Below are positions 11,590 to 21,623 of a DNA stretch of 64,000 nucleotides, piece by piece (the stretch's first letter is position 1; the number at the start of each line of letters is the position of its first letter). The position numbers and the translations under genes are program-made. The notes under the pieces were generated by a model. The model was not told the DNA's origin and did not search any database. It worked only from the letters and a program-made list of their open reading frames with translations. Source of the stretch: Aureobasidium sp. EXF-3400 (lineage: Eukaryota; Ascomycota; Dothideomycetes; Dothideales; Saccotheciaceae); the NCBI GenBank assembly GCA_024195585.1, contig SWBL01000019.1:62001-126000 (forward strand). Reading direction: 5' to 3'.

Positions 11590-12376
11590 TTACTCCGTGT
11601 GTGCGTCAAGCCACTCGGTCAGTTTGGCCAAAGCCTTTCCGCGGTGCGAGATCTTGTTTTTCTCGACCTTGGGCATCTCGGCATATGTCTGGCCCTCGTA
11701 CTCGAAGCATGCATCCCAACCTGTGGCACAAATCAGTTTCTTCTCAAGACAACAAGCAGACAGCAAGCGTACCGAAATCAGTGGGACCACGAGCTTCGAC
11801 AATCTTGCCCTGTCGTACTGGTCAGCATGCTTGTCGTAAGCGGGATTTGCATTGTGGCAACGAACCTTGGTTCTTCCCTGGAAAACAATGGGTTCGTGGC
11901 CAGGGCCTTCAGAGTATGCGAATGTGCACACAGCCTGGGCGCCCTTGTCGTCGAACCCGGCAAGAAGCTTGTGGAACTGCTGGACACCGAGCGACTTCAA
12001 GAACCACTTGCTGTATTCAATTCTTTTAGTTGACACGGACGAAGACTTGGTTTGGTAAGAGTCTTACACGTATGGGCCTGGGAGTTCATCGAAGGCGTCG
12101 AAGCACAGGCATGTGTCTTCCACCAGGACTGGGCCACCAACCTAGATAAAACCTTGCTTAATAATTTTCAGAATTACATTTCACTAATCTTCTTGTATGT
12201 ACCGTGTCTGCTGCTCTGCGGCATTTGTCCTTGGAAATTTCCTCAATCGTGCCTTGGATTTCAAGCAAGTCTACAGATTGGTTTGAGAGATCTACGCCAG
12301 TGGGGGCGAGGATTGCTTGGACTTCGGCTAGTTTGTTCTTGTTGCCGGTGATGAAATTGAGCTGCTTAGGTGCCAT
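11590..12376 (-). CDS. HAM1: Inosine triphosphate pyrophosphatase (Ham1/ITPA)
   Basis: Hydrolyses (d)ITP and XTP to the monophosphates, cleaning the nucleotide pool. Five exons: 12376..12203, 12141..12068, 12010..11866, 11809..11773 (37 nt) and 11720..11590, 186 residues (yeast Ham1 197). Motifs: [18 protein letters not shown] at the substrate P-site, EEISKDKC, the metal-binding [61 protein letters not shown], and the family C-terminal [20 protein letters not shown]. For exon 2, the donor two bases after CCA TAC is chosen (GT|GTAAGA), since it restores Val-Lys-Trp. An in-frame ATG at 12448 would add a 24-residue basic leader (see findings). Divergent with the P450 gene to the right. Confidence 0.93.
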
Positions 12377-12734
12377 TGCTGCGAAATGTGTAGAAAAGTG
12401 ACTTGTTTGGTGAACAAATCTGAATGGTCGGAATGTTGCTCTTATCATCAAATGTGTGGTTGTTTTAAGTGATGCTCGGTCTTCGAGAAATCTTTCCTTG
12501 CCAAGAAACTGAGCGCCGCCGTCATCTCAAACAAGTCATCCGATGTCAGCAGCAGTCCTGCCATCTGCCTTGACTGTTGAATCTTTCTCAATCAACTGGA
12601 AAATCTTTCAAGCCGGTCTTGGGGATCATTAGTTCCGTAATTTCTGGAAGACAGCTCTTTGGAAACCACGTATAGGGTTCGAGCCCGACTGGTTGTCAGA
12701 CAGGGTTACCATCAACGTTTACCCCTGGATCGCG
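12377..12734. other. Short divergent promoter between ITPase and P450
   Basis: 358 bp holding both promoters. Within it, 12377..12448 can be read in frame with the ITPase as an N-terminal extension. A GGTTCGAGCCC stretch at about 12,675 resembles a tRNA B box but no tRNA fold surrounds it. Confidence 0.5.
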
Positions 12735-14520
12735 ATGGATTCCAATGCCACTGTAACGCCGATTGCCAGGCTACAAATTCAACCAACAGCATCGCAAAAG
12801 TTAGATGTAACATGGGTAACTGCAGTAGTAACATTTCTCTTCGTCGCAATCACGACTCGTTTTCTCAGTGGCTTCTTCGGGACATCGAAGCCTGCTCAAA
12901 ATGGATCCAGAAGCGTACCAATGCTCCCATACTGGATACCTATCCTCGGACATATACCACAGTTCAGCTTCTCACCACAACGCTTGTTGGACAAGGCACG
13001 AGACACATACAGGAGCGGTATATTTGCACTGAACTTGGGCAGCACGACCCACAATATCATCTTTGCACCTTCCATGGGCGGATCATTGATGAACCAGAAA
13101 CACTCGATTGCCAACATGGATTCGGTGGGGAAACATATCTTGACTGCTGTGTTTGGTTATCCAACCTCAAAATCATCCATGCAGAGATACGATCAAGCCT
13201 TGACAGGATTGAACACATGCTATAAGCATTTGCTCTCTGATTCATCTCTAAAAGGAATGATTCAGAACACGATCGATGTGACAAAACGGAACATCGCGAA
13301 CCTTGTCACCTTCTCTGAGAGCAGGGTTGATCAGGTGGGATGGGAGCGAACAAGCAACGCCGAAACAATCACCAAACCCAACGGAGAACAAGTTGTCGAG
13401 GCTAGCATGATGCACTTGGTCCGCGATTTCGTTGCTGCCAATGCCAATCCATCACTAATTGGCTCTGACTTTGTTGATAACAATCCCGAGTTCTTCCTAG
13501 ATCTATGGGACATGGACAAAGGATTCAAATGGTTGGCAACTGGACTTTCCGCCTGGCTTCCCATTCCTCAAATCTGGAAAGCAAAAATTGCTCGCAGTCG
13601 TTCCTTGAATGCCGTACTTGCATTCGAAAAAGCGATGGAAAAGGCGGCAAATGGAGAGGATCCAGGTCAAGAATGGCAGTATCTTGAAAATGTTGGTCCT
13701 GTCCTCACTGAGAGACTGAAGCTTTATCGCCACCTCGGTTTTACAATGCACGAACGAGCAGCTTTGGATCTTTGCCTCCTATGGGCGATGAATGCGAATG
13801 CAAACATGCTGGTGTTCTGGATGCTCAACCACATCTATGCTGACAAGAAAATCCTGTCTTCACTGCGCGAGGAGATTGCACCTTTCGTACATGCTGTCCA
13901 GCCGACACAACTCTTCAACGTGCCGGAGCCGCCACGAATCGATACTTTCGACCACGAAGCCCTAGCAAGCAAATGCCCCTTGCTCAAAAGCTGTTACGTC
14001 GAGTCTCTGCGCCTAGATGCGGCCACTTGGAGTTTCAGAGTCATGCAAGAAGATCTGGTTCTCCCAGCTTCCAGGGACAAGGACGCCGAGAAGTTCTTCT
14101 TGAAAAAGGGAACTTATGCTCATATCGCTCATTCGATTCATCACACAGACCCAGCCTACTTTGATGATCCACACGTCTGGAGGGCAGATAGACATATCAA
14201 GCGCGAGCAAGGAGATGGAGAAGTGTCTGTGAACATGGGGACTATAAGACCATATGGTGAGTTGAGAAACATCCATCTTTTCTGGGAACAATGCTGACGG
14301 TAACAACACAGGTGGTGGACACTCAATGTGCAAGGGCCGAGCGTTTGCCCAGAAGGAGACGTTGGTATTCATCGCAGCGTTCATCAGTATGTGGGACATG
14401 GAGCCTGTCGGAGGCGGCGCCTGGAAGATGCCAAGTTACAAACCTGCCACTGGAGTGTATAGCACGAACGACGACGTCCGGGTGTGGATCTCGCGTCGTG
14501 AGGACTTGCCTCAGGTCTAG
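12735..14520 (+). CDS. Cytochrome P450, CYP7/CYP8-like (class with atypical I-helix)
   Basis: Exons 12735..14256 and 14312..14520 (phase 1, GTGAGT..CAG) give 576 residues. A membrane anchor (WVTAVVTFLFVAITTRFLSG) precedes a Pro-rich hinge (PMLPYWIPILGHIPQF). The K-helix ExxR is ESLR (Glu about 423) and the haem loop is RPYGGGHSMCKGRAFA with Cys about 514. The I-helix (residues about 350-362) reads WAMNANANMLVFW, lacking the usual acid-Thr pair. This pattern and the GGGxSxCKGR loop fit fungal relatives of CYP7 (sterol 7-hydroxylase) and CYP8 (prostacyclin synthase, 12-alpha-hydroxylase). An upstream TTG-initiated reading is ignored because 12735 is the first in-frame ATG. ER membrane is expected; substrate unknown. 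Confidence 0.92.
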
Positions 14521-14920
14521 GATAACAGATACAATGCTCGTGCCAGACACGGTTTATCTAACAATTCAGTTGTTGCACGATTTGTCACTATTTTGGTAAT
14601 CCATGATGGTTGGGTATCTTTTGGTAGGAGGTGCTTAGCGCTTTTCCCTTCACTCAAGCCAAACTTTCCTTCCAGATCCACCACGCTCATGCTCCTGCGC
14701 TGTGGAAAACAAAAACCGACAACGCCTCGCTGTATAATCTCAATGTCATGAGTCAGATGACTCTGGACGCCACTCCAGATCTGAGCTCTGTTTTTTGGTT
14801 GTGATAAGAATATATCCCTGAGGATCCTCTGAGAAACAGCCGCGCTCCGAGATGCTGCCAATCCTCGAACAGCAAATCAAGCTGGCTGACCTCAATTGGT
14901 GGCGAAAGTCGCAGTGAAGC
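14521..14920. other. Convergent 3' flanks of P450 and Bur1 kinase
   Basis: 400 bp between two stop codons facing each other. It should hold both 3' UTRs. I see no gene in it. Confidence 0.5.
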
Positions 14921-16782
14921 TCAGCGGCGATTATATAGCTCGCGCTCTCTATCTTGCAACCTCTCGCGACGCTCACGATCCGGACTCCTGCTACGAGTCC
15001 TTCGATCTCGGTCTCTTCCATTAGGAGGAGGGCGCTCTCGGGGATATCCATGATCACGAGAATTTCGCCTGCCATTCGGTGGTGCAACGTCGTCTCGGCG
15101 CGCAGCAGAATAACTTGGAATGTATGTATCGATGTTCGGACCACCTCTTGCATTCACAGGTGGCGGACGGGGTGGGAGACGACCGTCTGGTGGAGGCAGC
15201 GGAGGTCGAGGAGGGAGACGATTGTCTGGAGGAGGTGGTGGTAGATGTGACGAGCCGTTTGTATGCGGTGGTTGTAATGGTCTGCGTGAGTCGGATCCGT
15301 TTTGCCATGCTGGTCTCCTTGCTAGTGGAGGGGTATCGTGTGAAGGAGGGCGCGAGTCGTAAGCTCTTGACGGAGGAGGGCCTCTTTGATCGCGAGGTGG
15401 ACCTCTGCGATCGTAGCCAGAATAACCATTTGGAGGGCCGTAGTTACGACCACCACCTGCGCCCCAGGCCTCGTCAGGGCCCATGCCGACAGTTCCACCG
15501 GCTGGAGCAGGAGGCATAGCAGCACGCTTCTCGTGGTGCTTTCTGCGGTCGAGCTCGTGTGACTCTTCGAAACGTGGTAGGTCCTCTGGCCGGGAAGGAA
15601 GTGGGTGGGTCTTGAAGTAAGGATGCTGGAGGGCATCCCAGGCATTGATTCGTTTGCGCCAATCCAGCTTCAGCAATTCTGCGAGCAGGTTCTGAGCTTC
15701 TGGATGCAAGCTGTGTCTGCGTGTCAGGAGCTGTCTTGTTGGCAACGGGGTAGATAGAACTCACTTGCGGAACCTCTGGCGAAGAGAACCACGTTGAGGC
15801 TCGAATTCCTTAACGCCATCACAACCAGGAAGCTGCGACCAGCCAGGCATGTTGTCCTCGTTCGGAGAACCGACCAGCTCGAAGATGATTTGGGCCTGGT
15901 TGAGATCGGATTTGCCCTCGAGGATGGGTCGTCCCTCGAACATTTCGGCGAAAACGCAACTGCTCGATGTCAGAGAAAAAGACTGTTGATAAGTAAGCTG
16001 TCAACGTACCCAGCGCCCCACATGTCTATGGCCGGAGTGTATCTCCTTAGCTGCAAGAGAAGCTCTGGAGGACGATACCATCGTGTCACAACGAGGGTGG
16101 TATAGTCGCGCACAGCCTCACCGTTACCTCGGCCGGGCTGAGGCACAGGACCGTCGTAGTGACGAGCGAGACCAAAGTCGGCAATTTGGAGTAGACCGCG
16201 GTTGTTGATAAGAATGTTTGCGGCTGCTGAGTGTCAGAGACAGTGACAAGATACAGAAGCTGGGGTGCAGGTTACCCTTCATATCGCGGTGCAAGATGTG
16301 GCTGTCGTGCAGATAGCGCAAACCTTCGAGCAGTTGTAGCATATAGCATTTGATCTGAGCTTCGGTGAAGGAAATATCGGGGTTGGTTGTCATTCCTGAA
16401 AGATCATGATCCATGTACGGACAGACCATGTAAAGTGTGGCGCGCTTCTTGACGTCTTCTATGATTGAGGTCAGGCGAGAGTTGGCAAGGGCGAAGGGGA
16501 ATGGTATAGCGTACTTTTGTGGCGTTCGACAGCCATCTCCTGGAGGGTCAGGACGTTGGCATGAGACAGCATCTTGAGCAGTTTGATCTCGCGCAAAGCG
16601 GTAATGGGAAAGCCATCCTTTTCGTTGTGAATCAAGATCTTTTTGAGCGCGACGATGGCACCAGAACGTTTTGAGCGGGCCTTTGAGACGACACCAAAGG
16701 TACCCTCACCCAGCTTCTGCACAATGTCAAAGTCATCAATGGCAGCGCATCCACGGAACCGGCGCTGGGTCGAGTCGGTCAT
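14921..16782 (-). CDS. BUR1: Cyclin-dependent kinase Bur1/CDK9-like
   Basis: Ser/Thr kinase of the transcriptional CDK group (Bur1/Sgv1, CDK9), which phosphorylates the RNA polymerase II C-terminal domain and Spt5 in the nucleus. Exons 16782..16515, 16458..16276, 16223..16010, 15959..15765 and 15716..14921 give 551 residues. Motifs: glycine loop [14 protein letters not shown]-equivalent IVALKKI, the cyclin-binding helix [11 protein letters not shown] (PITAxRE type, matching CDK9/Bur1 rather than PSTAIRE), catalytic HRDMKAANIL, DFGLAR, an activation loop with [18 protein letters not shown], and DMWGAGCVFAEM. The tail from about residue 330 is Pro/Arg-rich with repeated PPPPP and RPP stretches, ending in [19 protein letters not shown]. 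Low-complexity tails are usual in fungal Bur1. Divergent with NDUFB2. Confidence 0.95.
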
Positions 16783-17187
16783 GGCGATTGTTTGCGACTC
16801 AGTTGGTTGTCATCGCTTTCCGGGCGGCGCGTGGATGCGAAGGATGGATGGGCGAGCGTGGGTGGTTGTCGAGAGGAATGCGACTACGAGGGGATAATTG
16901 CGAAGGGAGCGTGGATGAGGAAAGAGGGAGAAAGGCTTGTTGATTCAGACCGGGACAAGAACAAACATGTCCGACCGAGTGTTGGTGCCTATGTCATTCT
17001 ATTCTCCACACGCTCAAAGTCCGACGTGCACTCTTGATGCCAAGCATCCTGTTGCGCCAAACTGCCCGTCCACACATCGACAACGACGTCTAGCACGTCG
17101 TCTACCAACAACCCCGAATCACGTACGCTCACCTCTCGACTGCTCGCAACCTCGTTCAGAGCCGCTCGCTGACTGTCTCCAGACACA
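16783..17187. other. Divergent promoter between BUR1 and NDUFB2
   Basis: 405 bp between two start codons. It must contain both promoters and leaders. The NDUFB2 side is pyrimidine-rich (CTCGACTGCTCGCAACCTCG). No further gene is seen. Confidence 0.5.
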
Positions 17188-17483
17188 ATGGCTGGTCCCT
17201 CGCGTCCCGCTGGTGCCCACGGCGGCCACCCCATCCACATCCACCCCGTCCGTCCTCTCTACAGATTCGCTGCCACCGGCCTCGGTGCCAGCATGTGGTT
17301 CTTCGTAAGCCCTTCAATTCCTCTTCCTACTCGTCCGACAACTCTGACATGCTCTCTAGTTGATGTACAGAGCCAGAAAGGTACCAATTCTCCACCCGCC
17401 CACCCCGACACACTCACTCGTATTGACTTCGACCAAAGGACGGCCCTGCTCTCCTCGGCTGGAAGCACCCCTGGGATCACTAG
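17188..17483 (+). CDS. Mitochondrial complex I subunit NDUFB2 (plant/fungal AGGG type)
   Basis: A 60-residue accessory subunit of NADH:ubiquinone oxidoreductase in the inner mitochondrial membrane. Exons 17188..17304, 17360..17380 (a 21-nt exon, 7 codons) and 17439..17483, all phase 0, are easy to miss because no single open frame covers them. The protein starts MAGPSRPAGAHGGHPIHIHP, then one membrane helix (YRFAATGLGASMWFFLMY), then RARKDGPALLGWKHPWDH. The pattern MWFxxxYRAxxDGPxxLGWxHPW is what I recall for plant NDUFB2, and it decided the exon choice. Its tail lies 69 nt from the stop of the methyltransferase on the other strand. Confidence 0.88.
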
Positions 17484-17552
17484 ACAATTCGCTCTTTTCT
17501 TCTTCAATGCTTTCACTCTATCATGTCTATACCACAATACCAATTCCTTCGT

Positions 17553-18855
17553 CTATGGCTTCTCAAACAAGTAATGGCACACGCCCCACTCCTCTCCACC
17601 ATTGTACGCGAACAGCTCCGCGCATGCAAGATAGAATATTTGCCATCGGTGGAACCACGTCAACGTCTTCTCCTTACCATATGTCTCCTCCAAGTGCGGC
17701 CAGAGCACTTGTCTGTTCTTGTTCATGGTTGACAGCCAGTCCTGCACTTGTTAGCCTTGTTCTGCTTCTTTCAATCTGCTTTTCTTCTCTCACCTCGCAC
17801 GTCTGCGCGTAGTTCTTGCCATTAACCCACCACATGCGCTGGCATCTCAAATCGTCCTGGAACCAGAGCAACAAGTCTGCGCTAGGCATTGTGCCACCCG
17901 TGAAGAAGTGCTCCGTCATCCACCCGTCCTCAAAGTCATAGGGGCTGTCCTTGTGTGCAAAGATATGTACGAATAGCTTGCCGCCTGATTTGAGCAGACT
18001 CGACACCTTGCGGAGCAGAAGTTGATAGTTCTTCATGTGCTCAAACAGCTCTATCGACAATACACGATCGAACGACTCGGTCAGCGGTGCTTGGAACTCA
18101 TACGTAGCAATATCTCCCGTGACAATGGTCAGGTTGCTCAAGCCTCGCTTGCTGGCTTGTGAGTCAATGTACTCCTTTTGCGTGCGCGAGTTGGAGAAAC
18201 CAGTGATTTTCGAGTTGGGGAACCTTTCTGCAAGAAACAGACTGAGCGATCCCCATCCACACCTGCTTTATGTTAGCTCGTCCTTTCTGGTCTTTTCTAT
18301 CAAGTCAAATCATACCCAAGGTCGAACATGGTCATGCCATCTTTCAAATCCGCCTTCTTGACATAGTCTTCCATCATCAGAAGCTCTGCCTCACCAAGAC
18401 CCTGTCCGGGCTTGAGGCCTTCATAGAGACAGCACGAATACTTCATGTTTGGGCCAAGCATGTTGTTGAGCACGCCAGTACCGACTTCATAGTGCTGTGT
18501 GTTTGCTTTTGCGGTTTCAATCGCAATCGGTCTCTCGCGCAGCAGCTTGACATACTTCATCTTAGTATCATAAGCAGAAGCATTTGACGTCGACGCGATA
18601 GAAGACAATCGTTGGCGCAGCTGCTGGCGGATACCAGCGCGAATGACAGGCGTAGGCAAATAACCGCCGTCCAGCAGCTTCTCGAGCATAGTGTCTATTC
18701 TGGTTAGCTTGTGGTCACATTCTTGCAAGGTGCAACGCACTGTAATCCATGGCTATCTTCCAGCTTTCGGTATATCTTAACAAGAGAACAATGGTTCCTA
18801 GACAGAAGCAAAGAGCGAATGCAGCAGTAACGTTGCTCCTACGACCCAGCAACAT
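17553..18855 (-). CDS. Membrane-anchored SAM-dependent methyltransferase, cyclopropane-fatty-acid-synthase type
   Basis: Exons 18855..18741, 18694..18316, 18262..17794 and 17741..17553 give 383 residues. Exon 1 supplies a single membrane anchor ([19 protein letters not shown]). The SAM site motif I is [11 protein letters not shown], created by joining GG|G across an intron. Later come [11 protein letters not shown], the motif II region [29 protein letters not shown] and [15 protein letters not shown]. These match the CFA synthase/coclaurine N-methyltransferase family, where SAM methylates lipid or amine substrates. Fungal sphingolipid C9-methyltransferase is related but longer, with two anchors, so I do not use that name. 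The acceptor of intron 1 (AATAG) was chosen because the nearer CCAG breaks the frame. Substrate unknown. Confidence 0.86.
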
Positions 18856-19089
18856 CCACAAATACGCTTGGACCTCACCACCAAACCATTGAGCTCGATT
18901 GGGAAGTCGACGTCATTGATATCGCGGCTTCATCGGCTTTCGGGGTGACTCGAACGCCTGATATTCTGACATGTGAAATGCATTCATCCTCTGCATGTAT
19001 TCATCCACATGCTCAGAACACTCGCGACAGACTGCATCTTTTACATCAATGTTTGTAACGATCTGATAACTGTACATCTTGTTCTCTGT

Positions 19090-21093
19090 CTATGCAGTAT
19101 TCTTGAACCTCTGAGTTGCCACTGCAGCCGCGACGGAGCACAAGGCCCCGATGAACAAACACACAGCAATGCCGTTGAACCCCTCTGTACTGTGGTGCTC
19201 ATCTGGGTGCGCGTCCTTTGCTAGTTCTGGGCTCTTGCCAGGCTCAAGAACTGTAAACACTACCATTGAGATACCAGTAGCAATGAATTGGGGCAGTGTC
19301 GTATAGAGATTTAGGATGCCCAGATAAATACCAGCAAGCTCGCCAGCGGCAGATTCATCGGGCTTCTCTGCGTGCCTAGCCTCGGAACTCATCTCAATGG
19401 AGCCATCAGACACTCTCTGATAATGATGACTGCCGCGTCTTGAGGTAGGCAAGCTGCTACCAAGTTTGTTGATCTCAACACCTATAAAGGTAAAGGGAGC
19501 CCAGCAGGCAAGTGCCCACGGTCTATGATTGTCAGCAAACATGCAGTACAGCACGATCTTTCGAGCTACTCACATTCCACAGACCGCTACCAGAGTTGTT
19601 GCAAAGCGTAGTGATGCGACGAATGGAGCGAAGATCATCGATCCTGCGAATATAAGATGTGCGACCGTCCAGGCAGTCAACAGGCTGGGTCTGCGCTCCA
19701 CAACCGTTTTGACGATTGGAGCAATACTTGCAGGTGGTCTAGGAGTAAAGTCAGGTTTGTCATCTTCCGGAGACTTGACCATCCATGGAAGCGTGATTGA
19801 GCCAACGAATGTGACAATGGAGAACACGATCAATGACATGCTGCCAACTCGTCCGATATCTGACAGCGGATCCTTGGATTGCTTGATCTCAGGGGGCGCG
19901 TCGTATCTGAGGTATATTTCTCCGACCCAAGTCGTGCTGTAGAAGAGGAACGGAAACCAGCCTATTTGCAATGTCAGACAAGTTTCGAGGTGCTTCTTTG
20001 ATCACATACCAATCCATGACCAGAATTGGATCCAACAAATCTGTTAAACATCAGCGTTGCACTTGAGCCAAACCAGCCAATATCAGGTCATAATTACCAT
20101 TTGAATTCGACTTGGTAGATTCCTGGTTGTCTTGATAATCTGCGCAAGCACCGCTACCAGGCCGTCATCCTTGACGCCTTCTCTATAATCGAGTCAGTTG
20201 TATGTCTAAAGGAAGACAGTGTAAGGCGAACCCTCTAGCAATAAGCACGCGCTCTTCGACAGCCCAGCATGTGACTCCAATGGCCACTATGAGAGCCACA
20301 GCGGCGATGACAGTAAGCTGTTTAAATTGAGTATCACCAATGAGGGTACCGAAGATCAGGCCCAGGTCTAGGGCTCCAGCGCCATAACCAATGAGATGGC
20401 CAACAGCCACCATTCTGCTTGCTGTAGAACATTAGATACGTGATCCTAGCGAAGTGGCTACAGAAACTTACCCCAGGCGGAGCCTAACTGTTGCTTTGGG
20501 ATGGGCAAAGTGTCTACGATAAGACTGCGACATGATGATTGTACAGCGTTAATTGCGAAGTCAAGAGCATAAATGGACAGAACAGCCAGAAAGATGGTCG
20601 CTTCACGCCTCTGCTGAATGTCAAAACACGGCTCTCAAATCACAATCTCGCGCTTGGGCTTGACCAACCAGTTCTCCTTCTTCGACAAATGTAGCAACGA
20701 TCTCTTTAGTCCAGCCCAGGATCAAGAGACAAATGCTCACGATGACCGTACCACCGACCATGACTGGTCGTCGTCGACCCCATTTGCTGGTGCTTTTATC
20801 GGCCATAATGCCTACAATCGGCTGCATGATCAATCCTGACAGTGGTCCTGCGATCCAAACAAGCGAGAGCTTGCTTTTGGTAAGACCAAGCTGCAATAGA
20901 TACGGAGTGCAATATGTCATCTCTGTACCCCATGTAAACCTGTCAGAATTGTCAATATCGAAAATCTATCTCAAGCTTCCTCAAGCATGTAAACGTACTG
21001 TAAGCCAATCAAGCTGAATGTCAGCAGCAGCATGCGCATAGACTCGCTCGAGCCCTTGACATGAGCTGTCCCTTGCCATTGCGCCTGTGCCAT
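19090..21093 (-). CDS. Sucrose/alpha-glucoside:H+ symporter-like transporter (GPH family, Sut1-like)
   Basis: Eight exons (21093..20999, 20939..20669, 20610..20472, 20421..20232, 20182..20098, 20040..20010, 19961..19574, 19522..19090) give 543 residues with about 12 membrane segments. Visible family features: WIAGPLSGLIMQPIVG in TM2, the loop DKSTSKWGRRRPVMVGG (RWGRRRP-type signature of plant and S. pombe Sut1 transporters), SIYALDFAINAVQSSCRSLI, CWIQFWSWIGWFPFLFYSTT and GIPWALACWAPFTFIG. Exon 6 is only 31 nt. The exon 2/3 junction (donor at 20668, acceptor at 20611) is the least certain: it is the choice that removes a stop and keeps frame. Plasma or vacuolar membrane sugar uptake is inferred from the family. 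Head-to-head distance to G6PD does not exist, as both are on the minus strand. Confidence 0.88.
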
Positions 21094-21623
21094 ATTTGCT
21101 CCACGCACCAACCTCTACCTTGGCATGAAGTCTTGCAACGTGTTCGAAAATTGATGTTATAGTCAACAAGTGGTTGCTCTAACTATGCTTTGAGCTGACA
21201 CGAGGGCACACGACCGAGGGGACGCGCAACGGAAGCAAGCCCCAGCCACAGGGTCTTTCTTGTCTTTCCTTTCAGTGCACGGTCTTCAATGGTTGGCCAG
21301 CCGTATTCAGGCTGATTCCAAACCGAGCCTCAAGCAACAAGAAACAAACCTGAGCTACAAACCTTGCATATGATCATTGCAAAGAATTAGGCGATTGTGG
21401 AACGAGAGATTGTGGAATAATTTCTTAGTTTATTGCTATGGAGCGAAGAAGACGAGTCATTAAGTTTCTTTCAAATGCGTTCATGCATAGCCGCCCTTCG
21501 TTGCATGAAGATGTCGTGAAGGACAGCTCTCTACCATTGTTATCCTGCTAGATTTGCTTTTGCCTATGCTCGGCACACCAGCATTCGGTTTTCTTTCATT
21601 TCGGGTATATATCATTTTGCTTT
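21094..21623. other. Intergenic between sugar transporter start and G6PD stop
   Basis: 530 bp with the transporter promoter and the G6PD 3' UTR. The 140-codon minus-strand frame starting in it overlaps the last G6PD exon in another frame and is not a gene. Confidence 0.5.

Noticed and set aside
12660..12690. tRNA B-box-like GGTTCGAGCCC
   Set aside because: The T-stem does not pair well and no D-arm, anticodon arm or acceptor stem could be built around it.
14921..15745. Separate proline/arginine-rich protein
   Set aside because: It is the C-terminal exon of the Bur1 kinase, joined in frame to the kinase domain.
18940..18970. Reverse tRNA T-loop-like GGTGACTCGAACGCC
   Set aside because: Stem mismatches and no surrounding cloverleaf.
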